From NCBI RefSeq assembly GCF_900005765.1, contig NC_041689.1, forward strand, positions 1,054,001 to 1,118,000: a DNA stretch of 64,000 nt, given 5' to 3'. The first letter of the stretch is position 1; each line of letters starts with the position of its first letter. Under the pieces are notes generated by a model that did not search any database, was not told the origin of the DNA, and worked only from the letters and a program-made list of their open reading frames with translations. Source of the DNA: Plasmodium relictum. Taxonomy: Eukaryota; Apicomplexa; Aconoidasida; Haemosporida; Plasmodiidae. Shown in pieces: positions 11,448 to 22,757 of the stretch. A program made the position numbers and the translations under genes.

Positions 11448-12370
11448 TTTTATCAGTTATTTTTATAAATAGATTTTAATCCTTTATTCTTTTTATTTTA
11501 TCCTTTTTGATTCTTTTGTTCTTACAATTTTATTTCTTTTTTTTTCTCTTTTAGTTTGATATTTGAGGAAAAAAAAATATATATATATATACTTATGTTA
11601 AATATATTTGAAATTTTTTTTTTATTTAAGAAGTGTAGTAAATTATACTTCTGTATTAAGATATATTTTATATATAGTTATCATCATTTAAAAAATCATT
11701 AACGTTTAAAGTATTACAATTAATAGTAGAAATAATACTTAAAATACAGTTAATATTTCTGAATTTTTTTTTCAAAATTTTTTTTTTATAAATATAGATA
11801 AATAAATAATAATATAAAAATATATTATTCTTTTATTATTTTTTTTTATATATTTAATAAGAAATGGTAATCTAAAAATTATTTCTTTGTTAAAAAAGAG
11901 AGAAAAAAAATTATAATAAAAAAAAAAAAAAAACATATTCTACTTATTTTTAAAATTTAAGGATTTATCTTTATATATATATATATGTAAATTATAGTTA
12001 CCATTGTTAATCTGTTTACATAAAATATTTTTTTTTTTTTAAATCATTTAAGTCACATAGAGAATAATGTTGATGATTAAGGTATTAAGAGTATTTTTTG
12101 TGAAAAATAAAAAAAAAGTAAACATATGAAGAAAAAATTAAAAAAATTTAGAAATACATTTTGAAATAAAAATAAATTTAAATATAAATTTAGTATAAGT
12201 AAAAAAAAAAAATATATAAATGTAAATTGTTTAAAAAGCTTGTAAACTTTAAAAAAATACGTATATATATATATTATTAAAAGAATATATGTAATATAAT
12301 TTTAAAAAAGTGTATAATAAGTTAAAAAGAGGGCAATCAAAAATAAATTATTATGCAGTAGTATTAAAAA
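11448..12370. other. Divergent promoter region PUF3 / PDX1
   Basis: About 0.9 kb separating two divergent genes. It contains long A and T tracts and short TA repeats but no gene. A TGATGAT sequence near 12071 resembles a box C, but no box D or terminal stem was found, so no snoRNA is called. Confidence 0.55.
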
Positions 12371-13297
12371 ATGGAAGATCATAGGGACAGTGATGGTATT
12401 TTATTAAAACACGGATTTTGTGAAATGCTAAAAGGAGGAGTAATAATGGATGTAAAAAATGTTGAACAAGCAAAAATAGCTGAAGAATGTGGTGCTGTGG
12501 GAGTAATGGTTTTAGAAAATATTCCATCAGAACTCCGGAATAGAGAAGAAGTAGCTAGAAGTGTGGATCCAATAAAAATTGAAGAGATAAAGAAAGCAGT
12601 ATCAATAAATGTATTAGCTAAAGTACGCATAGGACATTTTGTAGAATCCCAAATTTTAGAAGAACTTAAAATTGATATGATTGATGAAAGTGAAGTTTTA
12701 ACAATAGCTGATGAAAACAATCATATAAATAAACATAAATTCAAAACTCCTTTCGTATGTGGGTGCACTAATTTAGGAGAGGCTTTACGAAGAATTTCTG
12801 AAGGAGCTTCTATGATAAGAACAAAAGGAGAAGCTGGAACAGGAAATGTCACTGAAGCTATTAAGCATATAAGAACTTTAAATAATGATATTAAATTTTT
12901 ATGTGCTTTAAGTGAAAATGAAATTTACAATTATTCGAAAAAAATTAATACACCTATAGATCTTTTATTGCTTACGAGAAAATTAAAAAAATTGCCAGTT
13001 GTTAATTTTGCAGCTGGTGGTATTGCTACTCCTGCTGATGCTGCTATGTGTATGCAGCTAGGAATGGATGGAGTTTTTGTTGGTTCAGGAATCTTTGAAA
13101 GTGAAAACCCAAGGAAAATGGCTACTTCCATTGTTTATGCAGTTAGCTATTTTAATAATCCTAAAGTTCTATTAGATGTTAGTTATAATTTAGGAAAGGC
13201 TATGAATGGAAGCACAAGAATTTCAGAAAAATGGAAAAATAAAAAAAAGAATGAAGAACATAATAATTTGTTAACACAAATGTCTACTTTTATGTAA
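12371..13297 (+). CDS. PDX1: Pyridoxal 5'-phosphate synthase subunit PDX1
   Basis: A 308-residue protein, the usual PDX1 length (about 300). It makes vitamin B6 (pyridoxal 5'-phosphate) from ribose 5-phosphate, glyceraldehyde 3-phosphate and ammonia, which is delivered by the glutaminase PDX2; the complex is a cytosolic dodecamer. The visible signatures are GGVIMDV with the conserved Asp at 27, AKVRIGH with the imine-forming Lys at 84, and [10 protein letters not shown] with the second catalytic Lys at 152. Further on, [15 protein letters not shown] and [12 protein letters not shown] are the phosphate-binding strands of the barrel. All key residues are present and the frame is intact. It is the most highly conserved gene in the first half of the window. 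The P. falciparum counterpart is PF3D7_0621200. Confidence 0.97.
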   Translation: MEDHRDSDGILLKHGFCEMLKGGVIMDVKNVEQAKIAEECGAVGVMVLENIPSELRNREEVARSVDPIKIEEIKKAVSINVLAKVRIGHFVESQILEELKIDMIDESEVLTIADENNHINKHKFKTPFVCGCTNLGEALRRISEGASMIRTKGEAGTGNVTEAIKHIRTLNNDIKFLCALSENEIYNYSKKINTPIDLLLLTRKLKKLPVVNFAAGGIATPADAAMCMQLGMDGVFVGSGIFESENPRKMATSIVYAVSYFNNPKVLLDVSYNLGKAMNGSTRISEKWKNKKKNEEHNNLLTQMSTFM

Positions 13298-14719
13298 TCC
13301 CTTTTTAGACATATTTTAAATTTTATTTAAAATTTTCTGGTTTACTTTTTCGTAATTATTTATTATATACATATGATACGACTTCATAAAATTTCAAAAA
13401 AAAAATACTATAATCTAAAATTGATTTTAATTTTTTTTTTCTTTTTTTTTTTTTTAATATTTAATGAAATTATTTGATTTAATATTCTATTTATGGTTGA
13501 TACATTAATCCTTATAATTTTATTATCTCTAATATACATAGATGTAAAGAATTTTTTTTCTTTAATAATCTTTGTCTATTTTTATTATTTTATTGCTTTA
13601 ATAAGTCACAATTGAGCTTTTTCATATATAATGTAATCTAGAAATGTATATTTTATACATTATTTATTTTTTAATTATATTTTTTTAATAATTAAAGTAA
13701 TTATATTTTAATACTTAATAAATTAATATAAATAAATATATAGAAAAGTCTTTTAAAGAAAAAATATTTTTCTACATTATTATAATGAACATACATTTTT
13801 ATTATTCTAATTTTTTTTTTTTTTGTTAAAATTATTTGTTAAATCATTTTAATTGAAAAAAAAGTGTAATTTTTAAATGAAGCTATTTTTTTTAGAAAAG
13901 TAAAAATTCCACTTAGAATATTTAATGATTATTTGTAATATATTAAACTACTATTCTTTATAATTTTGGGAGCTTATATAATTTTTATGAAATATTAATT
14001 TTAATAGTATTTTTGTTTTTTCTATATTTATGTACTTCTGTAACTACAAAAAAAATTCTAAATTAGAAGGAATACTAATATAATTATTTGCACATTGAAG
14101 CATAGAAGGAAAAAAAAGGAATATAAAATTTTTTAAAAGAAATAAAAAACTGAATAGTATGTACACATGCATACAGATATTTTATTTACTTTTTTTTTTT
14201 TTTTAATACTTTATGATTTAGAACAAAAAAAAAATTGTTAACATACAATGTTTACTTTTTTTATCAAATTTCTTTTTTTTTTTTTTTTTTTTGTTGTTAC
14301 TAATTTAATTACATATTAAATTTTATTTTTTTGTAAATTTTTAATATTTTATTTTTTAATGAATAAAGATCGAGTGTGTAATCCTGTGGGATTTTTTTTT
14401 TTTTATTAAAAATTGAACGTTTTTATTAAATGAAATAATAAAATTTAGACAGATATTTATATAATATTCTTTTTTTTACATAACTTTTTGGAGAATTTAC
14501 ATTTTTGAATTAAGATAGTTAAAATAATTTAAAAAAAAAAAAAAAGTTCTTTAATTAACTAATAGAATGTAGTATTTCTAATTTTCGAATTTATTTATAT
14601 ATATACATGTATACATATGCATTTATTCATGTTTGTAGGTATTGCAACATATAAGTGCTAGTGACATAACATTTTGTTAAAAATATATATATATTTATAA
14701 ATTCAGATAAGGAAAAACA
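13298..14719. other. Intergenic PDX1 to methyltransferase/TPR gene
   Basis: About 1.4 kb between two plus-strand genes, holding the PDX1 3' UTR and the next promoter. A GC-richer patch at 14368-14393 contains a perfect 5-bp stem (AATCC 14380-14384, GGATT 14389-14393, loop TGTG) followed directly by a run of Ts. This looks like an RNA 3' hairpin, but no RNA gene could be identified upstream. Confidence 0.5.
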
Positions 14720-17700
14720 ATGATAGGAGGAGAAGTAATAATAGAAAAAAATCCATCAAAAAAATATTGCATATCAAAAAAGGAACCATTATGTGATAGT
14801 ATAATATGGAATATGCTACAGAATTATTATAAAAAAGCAGCTATAAATGCATGGAAAGAAAATGTAGTACCTTCTTTCGTAACTAGCAATAGTAAACTAG
14901 CTAAAGATTATGCACGAGTAATAATAAATTATATGAAAGATTGGTTCAATAGTAATGAGTGTGATCGTAATGCTCCTATTTATATTTTAGAAATTGGTGC
15001 AGGTCACGGAAAATTTACTTATTTAATTTTAAGAGCATTGTCAAAATACAAAAAATTTTTTAAAAGTATGAATTTACCTGAAAGACCATTTATATATGTT
15101 TTTACTGATGTAGCTAAAGATAATATTACTTACTGTATGAATAATGAAAGGTTAAAAAAATATATTAATAGTGGAAATAGCAGTGAACAAACATATACAA
15201 GTAAAAATAACTCATATGAAGATTCAGAATATGAAAGGCACGATATAAGTTGTGATTCTTCAACAAATGATTCTTGCTGTTCTTCATGCGGTGAAACAAA
15301 TTATGCAGAAGAAAAAAGTAGACATAACTCTAATTTTTCTATGCTGGATTTTGCTTTTTTTGATGGAAATGAAACTACTGACAAAATTTATTTGGAGATA
15401 TCAAAAAAATATATTCCATCTGATACACCAATAGTTCTAATATGTAATTATGTTTTGGATTCTTTATTAACAGATGCATGGATAGTAAATGGTGAAAACG
15501 ATTTTAAAAGGGCTTTGTTGTCAGTATATTCACCAAATGAAGAAAAAGATAAAACAAATTCTGATATAATGTTAAGAATGTCTGTTACATGGGATTGGGA
15601 AAAAGTTGATATTGAGGAAGAAATTAAAAAAAAAGAAACAAATAAAGCATCTGACTATTTAAGAAAATATGAAGATATTTATACAGTTTTAAAATTGTAT
15701 TCATATTTTAATCAATGTTTATCATTTGTATTTCCTGTAGGAGCTTTCATATTATTTAAAAGAATGCTAAAATTGAGTAATAATAAATTGCTGTGTTTAA
15801 TAGGGGATAAAGGATATCAATCATATGAAGAGTTTAGAGGTTACAGAGATCCTCATATAGTAGTCCATGGTAGCTTATCTTTTATGGTTAACTTAAATGC
15901 AATTTGTCTTTTTTTTCTCTCCTTAGGTGGATATTATATATATACTCCTTACTCAGATAATTTTCAGATAGTCACTCTATTAATGCATCCAAAAAATGAT
16001 AAAGCTAAAAATGGAAAAGAAAGTAAGACTTCCACTACTAATAATAATGTATTAAATGAAAAATTATGCAATAAAAAAAAATTTTATATAATAGATTTTT
16101 TTAAAAAAAATATAAAAAATATTCACGATCAAAATACAAGTACTTCAAATTATTCCACAGATACAAAAGAAATTAATTGTAATTCAAAAATATATTCAAA
16201 AAATTCTATAAACGCACAAAATGTTTATAAAAAAATTAAAAAAATTAATTTAAAAAATTTAAATAATATGACTATAAAATTTGGAGGAACCATTGCTTCT
16301 TTTTATGATAACATAGAACAGTTTCCACCAGATCTTTTAATCAGTTGGCAGAAATCAGTAATTCACAATATTGGCCATAATACAGCTAATGTAAATATAA
16401 AAGAGTTAATATCTTTATTGAGATATTCTAATTATGATTCAGATGTTTTTTTTAATATTAGAAACTCTTTTATAAATTTAGCTTGTTATCCTAATATTAA
16501 TGGTAGAACAGAAAAGGATATATTACTAGATATCAAAGAATGCTATAACAATTATTATTCCTTTAAAAATGATGAAGATATAGCAGATATATGTGGGCAT
16601 GTATGTATGAAATTTGGGGAGTTTGAAAAATCTATTTTCTATTTAAAAGAAAGCTTACGTAAATTTAAGCATTCTAGGCATTCATCAACATATATTAATA
16701 TTGCTTCTTGTTATAAAATTTTACGTAATTATAATAAATCCCTTAAATTTATCAGATCAGCTATCAAATTAGCAAATAAAGAAAATAAAAACAAAAATAT
16801 TCCTTTAAATAACAATTCCCATTCTTACGATTTATTATATAATATCCAATTTTGCTCTAATCCGATCACTTATGCTATGATAGGTATAAATTACTATGCA
16901 CAAAATGATGGCCTATATTACTTATCCTTCGAAAATAGAATTAAATTGAAATATATTTTTTTACTTTCTAAAGAGGAGGAAAAAGTTTTAAAGTACATGA
17001 AAATAAAATATCAACATTCTTCTTACGATAAAGCATCAAAAAACTTTAATTTAAGTGAAATAAAAATCATAAAAGTTTATGATGAAAATAAAGTTCTCTC
17101 TTTAGAAGATTTATATGAATTAGAAAAAGAAAAAAATGAAAATGATGAAGTGGTGAAGTTAAATAATATAGAAGAAAAAAAAACATCTTATGATAATGTA
17201 GAATACTTGAAAAACAATTTAATAGATTGCTTGGATAAATTTCATTTTCAATTTTGTGTTATTGATGCTCCTTGGATTATTAAATCAGATATTGTAGAAT
17301 TAATTTTAGAAAAATCGAAACATCTTATTACATATGGTGCATTATCAGACTCCTCTAAGCGCTCTCTAAATGTAATTTCAAAATATAAAAAAGTAGCTGA
17401 ACATATAAGCTGGGTAAATAACAATTATATTCATGATGAATGTTTATATGAAGCAAGGGAGTCTTTACATTATATAAAAAATGTTATCTCTATAACAGTT
17501 ACACACTACAGCACTAATGTATATACTAATCAAAATGAAAGCATTAATTGTAAAGAAATTTTTATAAATGACTTATGCAGTATTTTGAATTCTCTGCAAA
17601 TTATTTTAAACTTTAATTTAACAGGCTTAACTGCTAATTTCTTAAAAAAACAAAATTCAGAAAAAAAAGAGTCTGCTAAACAAATAGAAGAAGAAGGTAA

Positions 17701-18493
17701 TATAGAAATATTAACAAGTAGTTGTTTAAATATAAATGATGATAATCAAAAAACAATATATAATGAAGCTAATAATTTTATTGGATGTTATGTATGTCTT
17801 ACAGGGATGCTGATGTTTTCACAATACAAAAAATTATCAGAATGTTTTAATGTATATGGAAATTATTTATTAATGAATAATAAAAATGATGAATTTATAA
17901 CAAAAATTAATATTGTTGGATTGAATGGTTCTTTGTGTCTAAAAAAAACATTATCCAATTGGTCCATTCAAGTTTTTAATATTAATAATGATAAAATATT
18001 TGATAAATCAGGAAGAATATCAGCTAGTCAAAATTCTAATGATGTATTCATAAACCAATATTTAATAAAAACAAATGGCAAAAATAACAATATTAAGCAT
18101 TTCAGCGAATATGATTTAAAATGTCCCTTTAAAGATTCTAATGAATCTATTGATTCAGATATTGATATCTTAGAATTTTCTTCTAGTGATGATAATGATA
18201 ATAATAAAAAAATAGAGGAGCAATTAAATAATTCTACTGACTCAAATAATGTTTTATCTGACAATAATAGCAAGAAAGTACTATTTGATAGAAATTTAGA
18301 AATACTAAAAGATCTTCCTGGTAAAAGATTTTATTCTACTAGTAAAGAAATATGCGAAAATATCAATTTAGATGAAAATTTTGTTGATATAACAGTTAAT
18401 AATAATTGTTTTTACTCAAGAATTATTGAAGGAATAAATCTGTCTCACAAAAAAGACGGATCAATGGTTTATTTTAAATATAATTCTAAATGA
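14720..18493 (+). CDS. Large multidomain protein: SAM methyltransferase-like N-terminus, TPR-like middle
   Basis: A 1257-residue single-exon protein of unknown function. Residues about 30-370 resemble a class I SAM-dependent methyltransferase: motif I reads ILEIGAGHGKFTYL at 89-102, and PFIYVFTDVAKDN at 123-135 would be the next strand, ending in an acidic residue. PIVLICNYVLDSLLTDAW near 235 resembles post-motif strands of MidA/NDUFAF7-type enzymes. A Ser/Asp-rich insert (about 150-205) interrupts this domain. After an Asn/Lys-rich linker, residues about 615-690 contain two TPR-like helix pairs (FGEFEKSIFYLKES and ASCYKILRNYNKSLKFI). Residues about 840-960 (CVIDAPWIIKSDIVELILEKSKHLITYG) look faintly like the middle of Gfo/Idh-type oxidoreductases. 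The C-terminus is acidic and Asn-rich. Substrate and location are unknown; no targeting peptide is evident. Confidence 0.6.
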   Translation: MIGGEVIIEKNPSKKYCISKKEPLCDSIIWNMLQNYYKKAAINAWKENVVPSFVTSNSKLAKDYARVIINYMKDWFNSNECDRNAPIYILEIGAGHGKFTYLILRALSKYKKFFKSMNLPERPFIYVFTDVAKDNITYCMNNERLKKYINSGNSSEQTYTSKNNSYEDSEYERHDISCDSSTNDSCCSSCGETNYAEEKSRHNSNFSMLDFAFFDGNETTDKIYLEISKKYIPSDTPIVLICNYVLDSLLTDAWIVNGENDFKRALLSVYSPNEEKDKTNSDIMLRMSVTWDWEKVDIEEEIKKKETNKASDYLRKYEDIYTVLKLYSYFNQCLSFVFPVGAFILFKRMLKLSNNKLLCLIGDKGYQSYEEFRGYRDPHIVVHGSLSFMVNLNAICLFFLSLGGYYIYTPYSDNFQIVTLLMHPKNDKAKNGKESKTSTTNNNVLNEKLCNKKKFYIIDFFKKNIKNIHDQNTSTSNYSTDTKEINCNSKIYSKNSINAQNVYKKIKKINLKNLNNMTIKFGGTIASFYDNIEQFPPDLLISWQKSVIHNIGHNTANVNIKELISLLRYSNYDSDVFFNIRNSFINLACYPNINGRTEKDILLDIKECYNNYYSFKNDEDIADICGHVCMKFGEFEKSIFYLKESLRKFKHSRHSSTYINIASCYKILRNYNKSLKFIRSAIKLANKENKNKNIPLNNNSHSYDLLYNIQFCSNPITYAMIGINYYAQNDGLYYLSFENRIKLKYIFLLSKEEEKVLKYMKIKYQHSSYDKASKNFNLSEIKIIKVYDENKVLSLEDLYELEKEKNENDEVVKLNNIEEKKTSYDNVEYLKNNLIDCLDKFHFQFCVIDAPWIIKSDIVELILEKSKHLITYGALSDSSKRSLNVISKYKKVAEHISWVNNNYIHDECLYEARESLHYIKNVISITVTHYSTNVYTNQNESINCKEIFINDLCSILNSLQIILNFNLTGLTANFLKKQNSEKKESAKQIEEEGNIEILTSSCLNINDDNQKTIYNEANNFIGCYVCLTGMLMFSQYKKLSECFNVYGNYLLMNNKNDEFITKINIVGLNGSLCLKKTLSNWSIQVFNINNDKIFDKSGRISASQNSNDVFINQYLIKTNGKNNNIKHFSEYDLKCPFKDSNESIDSDIDILEFSSSDDNDNNKKIEEQLNNSTDSNNVLSDNNSKKVLFDRNLEILKDLPGKRFYSTSKEICENINLDENFVDITVNNNCFYSRIIEGINLSHKKDGSMVYFKYNSK

Positions 18494-19066
18494 AATAAAA
18501 GTATATTAAATATATATATATAATAATCTATTGTTGCATTTTTTTTCATCATAAATTCGTTTTTTTTTTTGGTGACACAAATATTAAATATATCCCATTA
18601 TATTATTAAAATAATAAATTAAAAATATTTAGTTCTTTTCATATTGAAATGAAAAGTAATTAGTAATATGAAGTATATTATATATTATTTTTTTTATTAA
18701 ATATATATATTATTTTTTATAAAATAAGTTTTTTTTCGATATATTTTTTTTTGTATCGATAAATAATTAATTATATATATATATATAATTTTTATATTTT
18801 AAACAACACATTTTGTATAATTACATGTTAACATAAATATTAGTGATGATAAAAAAAAAAAAAAAAATTATAAATTAATCATAATTTCACTAAAAAAAAA
18901 GACTTTCTATTAAAACATAAGCATAATACACATGAAAGATTTGTGAAAGAAAACATATTTTATTTTTTTTCAAAATTCTTATTAAAACATAGTTGTACTA
19001 AAATTAAAAGCTTTAAATAAATTAAATAAAATATTTTTAATTAAAAAAAAATAATATTTTTATCAG
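18494..19066. other. Convergent intergenic region
   Basis: About 570 bp between the 3' ends of the methyltransferase/TPR gene and ApSigma, with A/T homopolymers and short TA repeats only. It must carry both polyadenylation regions. Confidence 0.6.
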
Positions 19067-21502
19067 CTATATAGTTAGTTGCGAAAATTCATTTCCTAAA
19101 AAATCATATTGAGAAAAGTTTATGTAAGAAGCGAAATCAAACTTAGAGTCCAACTGAGATTTATTTTTTTTTAATTTTTTTATAAAGTTTTTAATTTCAT
19201 TCATTGAATCTTCAAAGTGCTTCTGAAATTTTTTTTTGCTAATTCTAAGAGTTTTGCATATTTCATCATCTGAATAAATTTTTTTATTTAAGAAAAGACC
19301 AAATTTCATAAATATAATTAATTTATTAATTTTTTTTTTTAGTGATTTACAAATAAAATTTCTTAATCCTTTTATTACAATGTCATTGTACATAATTTCA
19401 TTAAAACTATGAATATCATCTGAATTAACTATTAAATCTTTATATGTATTTTTTTCCTGATTTGATGAATTGTTATTATGATAAGTAATAGGCTTTTCAG
19501 CATCTATAATATTGACTTGTGATGATAGCACTTTTTCTATTTTTTCTATACGCATATTTAATCCTTCACTTATTTCTTTTATACTTGGATTTCTATCATT
19601 TCTTTCTAAAAATGATTCTTCAAATTTTTTTATTTTATTGTAATCATTATATGTATGAGGTGAAATAGATACAAACGATTTGTGCTTTTGGTAATAATTG
19701 TATGTACTATTTTTTGCCCATATATAAACATATTTAGTTAAATTTTTTATTCCTAATTTTTCTACATCATATTTTTTGAATCCATTTTTTACTGAATCTA
19801 AACTAACTAATAAGAAATCATCTTCACTTAAATTACTACTAAAATTTGCTTCTGCTTTTCTTATAATGTTCTTTATTAGAGGCATAAAATATATAAGTAA
19901 TTTTTCAGATAATTTTATTTTATTTTCTAGGTCTTTTGAAAATTTTTCCTTATCGTAATTATATGCATATATTAATTCTTCCATTAATGGTGGTCTATTT
20001 TCTAATTTTTCAAGTATATAAATAGAATTTTCAAAAAATACAATATCTTTAATACATTCAATAAATTTCTGAACTTGTGCATTTATTAAATTTTCACAAT
20101 CATTATAAATAAGTGCATCTGTATCTTCAAAATTGTCATCAAAAAGGTTATATGTTTTTTTTTTATCTTTATCTTGTAATACTTCTTTTTCTTCATTTAT
20201 TCGTTCTATTTCTGCATCTTTAATTTGTTTATAATTCTTGTAGATCATATTTCCCTTGTTATTATCATATCCTGAATGAGATTCCGCATTACTACAATAC
20301 TTCTTTGAATTTAATTCCTTATTTTTATCATAAATTTCATTTTCTACCTTTTTTTTTTTTTCCCCTTCTTTTTTCTTTTCATTTTCCTTATTATCTTTAT
20401 TTATATTTTCTTCTGTTATGTTAAAATCAAATGTTATATTATTATGAGTATTATTGTTTCTAAAAAGTGTAAACATATTAGTTTTATTATAAAAATATGT
20501 TTTAATTAATAAATCTTCATCTTCTTTTTGTACTAAATTTTTCATTTTGTAAATGTATATAATTAACTTTTTTAAATTATCAACAGATACATTAATTTCT
20601 TTTGACCACATGTCTAAAGTTAAAATTTTTTTTTGGTCTCTTATGCTTTCATAATATTCTAATCTTAACTTATGAAATAAATACTGCTTTATTACTTCTG
20701 TTTTTACGGTTTGCCCATTTAATAATAATATATTTTCTTTTATTTTATTGCTATTTTTTTTAAATATGCTTTTATCCTCTAAAGAGAGTAATACGTCCTT
20801 TAACTTCCTTTTTTCTCTATCATAGATATCATTCATATATCCCCTTTTAAGCCTTAATCGTATTTTTTTTTTTCCCGTATTATTATGAATACTATTATTC
20901 TCAATACTATCACTGTATTTATTTTTTTCATTCAATACTCTTTCTTTATTATCTTTGTTATCATTTAACTTTTTTTCATTTACATTATATTTTTTTTCTT
21001 CTTTTGTATTACTCATTAAAAAGTTTATATTTGGATTAGAATTTAATACAAAATAATTTATTATTCCATCATTAAAATTTACATTTTCATCTATATATTT
21101 AATTAACACATCATTATAACGTAAAGAATTGAAATAGCTATTGATGTTATTTTTTCTTTTTTTTCTTACTTCATTATTTTCTACATTTATTATATCATTA
21201 GAACTATCTTCTTTCATATATAACTCTTTTCCCTTTCTTATGAGTTCAAAAATGTTTTTATATTTAAAGAAGTTTTTCTTGTTTTTTCTTCCATTTCTTA
21301 TAAGATTGACAAAATCATTATTATATACTATTACTTTTCTTATTTGGTAAGATTGTATGAACGTTAATTTTTCATAATAAAAAAATATAATAAATGAATA
21401 CAACAGAAAAAAGAAATATTTTTTATTTTTTCTTGTATTAAAATTATTAATAATTTTCAGAATTATTAAAGAACATAAAAAATTTAATTTTATACTAATC
21501 AT
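19067..21502 (-). CDS. ApSigma: Apicoplast RNA polymerase sigma factor ApSigma
   Basis: An 811-residue protein with a sigma-70 core in its C-terminal half. Residues about 495-600 carry NRPPLMEELIYAY and then the region 2 pattern (ANFSSNLSEDDFLLVSLDSVKNGFKKYD, then YVYIWAKNSTYNYYQKHK), in which helix residues that recognise and melt the -10 element sit. Region 3 follows (FLERNDRNPSIKEISEGLNM), and a region 4 helix-turn-helix ends the protein (YSDDEICKTLRISKKKFQKHF). The first 50 residues hold hydrophobic stretches followed by Lys/Asn-rich sequence, as expected for bipartite apicoplast import. The function is to give promoter specificity to the bacterial-type polymerase that transcribes the apicoplast genome. 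The long linker (about 60-490) is Lys/Glu/Asn-rich low complexity. The P. falciparum counterpart is, from memory, PF3D7_0621000. Confidence 0.85.
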   Translation of the reverse strand: MISIKLNFLCSLIILKIINNFNTRKNKKYFFFLLYSFIIFFYYEKLTFIQSYQIRKVIVYNNDFVNLIRNGRKNKKNFFKYKNIFELIRKGKELYMKEDSSNDIINVENNEVRKKRKNNINSYFNSLRYNDVLIKYIDENVNFNDGIINYFVLNSNPNINFLMSNTKEEKKYNVNEKKLNDNKDNKERVLNEKNKYSDSIENNSIHNNTGKKKIRLRLKRGYMNDIYDREKRKLKDVLLSLEDKSIFKKNSNKIKENILLLNGQTVKTEVIKQYLFHKLRLEYYESIRDQKKILTLDMWSKEINVSVDNLKKLIIYIYKMKNLVQKEDEDLLIKTYFYNKTNMFTLFRNNNTHNNITFDFNITEENINKDNKENEKKKEGEKKKKVENEIYDKNKELNSKKYCSNAESHSGYDNNKGNMIYKNYKQIKDAEIERINEEKEVLQDKDKKKTYNLFDDNFEDTDALIYNDCENLINAQVQKFIECIKDIVFFENSIYILEKLENRPPLMEELIYAYNYDKEKFSKDLENKIKLSEKLLIYFMPLIKNIIRKAEANFSSNLSEDDFLLVSLDSVKNGFKKYDVEKLGIKNLTKYVYIWAKNSTYNYYQKHKSFVSISPHTYNDYNKIKKFEESFLERNDRNPSIKEISEGLNMRIEKIEKVLSSQVNIIDAEKPITYHNNNSSNQEKNTYKDLIVNSDDIHSFNEIMYNDIVIKGLRNFICKSLKKKINKLIIFMKFGLFLNKKIYSDDEICKTLRISKKKFQKHFEDSMNEIKNFIKKLKKNKSQLDSKFDFASYINFSQYDFLGNEFSQLTI

Positions 21503-22676
21503 TCCATTAAATAGTTTTCATGGTATATGTTACAATTAATATATGCGTAAATATTATTCTTTATTTTTAAAATCTGCTTAATGAAACTGTCTTATAAATA
21601 ATTCTTAAAAAAAATGAATTTAATAAAATATTTTCTTTTTAGTTTTACTCTTCATATTATTTTATTATTTTTTCAAATTATATTTTTTATTTATTTTTTT
21701 TTTTTTATTATAAATTTATAATAATTCTTTTTTTTAATTAATATGAATTATTTATTTTTTTTCTCTCATAACTAATGTATCAAATTAAATTATATATATA
21801 TGTATTTCAAATAATTTTATTTATAAATTCTAATTATTAACTATAATTAATTTTTATATAAGGACTACCGTGTATATAACTTAACTATTAGCTTCTAATA
21901 TACTGTCTTAAAACTTTCTTTTTATTTCATTGAATGAAAATATTTTATAATTCCACTTGAAATAAAATATGATTAAATATTTAATTAAATTAATATAAAT
22001 AAGTTGTTTTACAAATTAAAAAATTATTATGTTTATATCTCCTTATTTTTTATTAAAGAAAAACATATTAAATATAGGAATTATATAATATTTTACTTCT
22101 TTTTTTATAATTTTTAAGTAAATTTTTTTTTTTTCATACATTTATGTCATCTGTATCTTTATAATAATTCTTTTAACATCGAATAAAATGAAAATAAAAA
22201 AAAAAACTTTAAATTTATTATTCTAATAATTTAGGTATCATTAAAAAAAAAGCATTGAGGAATATTTTTTAAAAAGAAATGTTAGTATATTTTTTATAAA
22301 TATAAATTAATTTAAATATATAAAAAAACTAATTTTTTATTATATATATCCATAAATATATATTAAAAAAGTATAATTAAAAGGTTTCTATAAAATTTAA
22401 AATTATATAAAATTTTTTTTTTTTTACTGTCAAAATAATATAATTTTAAATAGGTAGCATTATGTTTAAAAGATATTTTTTTTTTTTATTCGTTTCAGAT
22501 ATAAAAATTTCATAAATTAATTTTAGTTATTATATAAAATTTAAAATCAATTTTTAATTTATAATAAATAATTAATACATTTAATATTTAAATATTTTAT
22601 ATCTGAAAAGTTTGCATGAGGAATAAGAAAAAATGTAAATTTGAAAAATCAATAAGAAGAAGAAAAGAAGTAGGTT
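21503..22676. other. Intergenic ApSigma promoter to tRNA-Leu
   Basis: About 1.2 kb upstream of ApSigma and ending at the tRNA. Only A/T-rich sequence is seen. No open frame or additional RNA gene is supported. Confidence 0.6.
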
Positions 22677-22757
22677 GACAGAATGGCCGAGTGGTCTAAG
22701 GCGCTACTTTCAGAGAGTAGTCTGTATAAGGCGTGGGTTCGAATCCCGCTTCTGTCA
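22677..22757 (+). tRNA. tRNA-Leu (anticodon CAG)
   Basis: An 81-nt type II tRNA. The acceptor stem GACAGAA pairs fully with TTCTGTC, leaving discriminator A. The D arm is GCCGAGTGGTCTAAGGC. The anticodon stem CTACT/AGTAG closes the loop TTCAGAG, giving CAG, which reads the Leu codon CTG. A long variable arm follows and the T arm is GTGGG-TTCGAAT-CCCGC with the standard TTCGAAT loop. There is no intron. It stands out as a GC-rich island in very AT-rich DNA; a T-rich stretch soon after could end Pol III transcription. Confidence 0.96.

Noticed and set aside
12065-12130. Box C-like TGATGAT before PDX1
   Set aside because: No matching box D or closing stem nearby.
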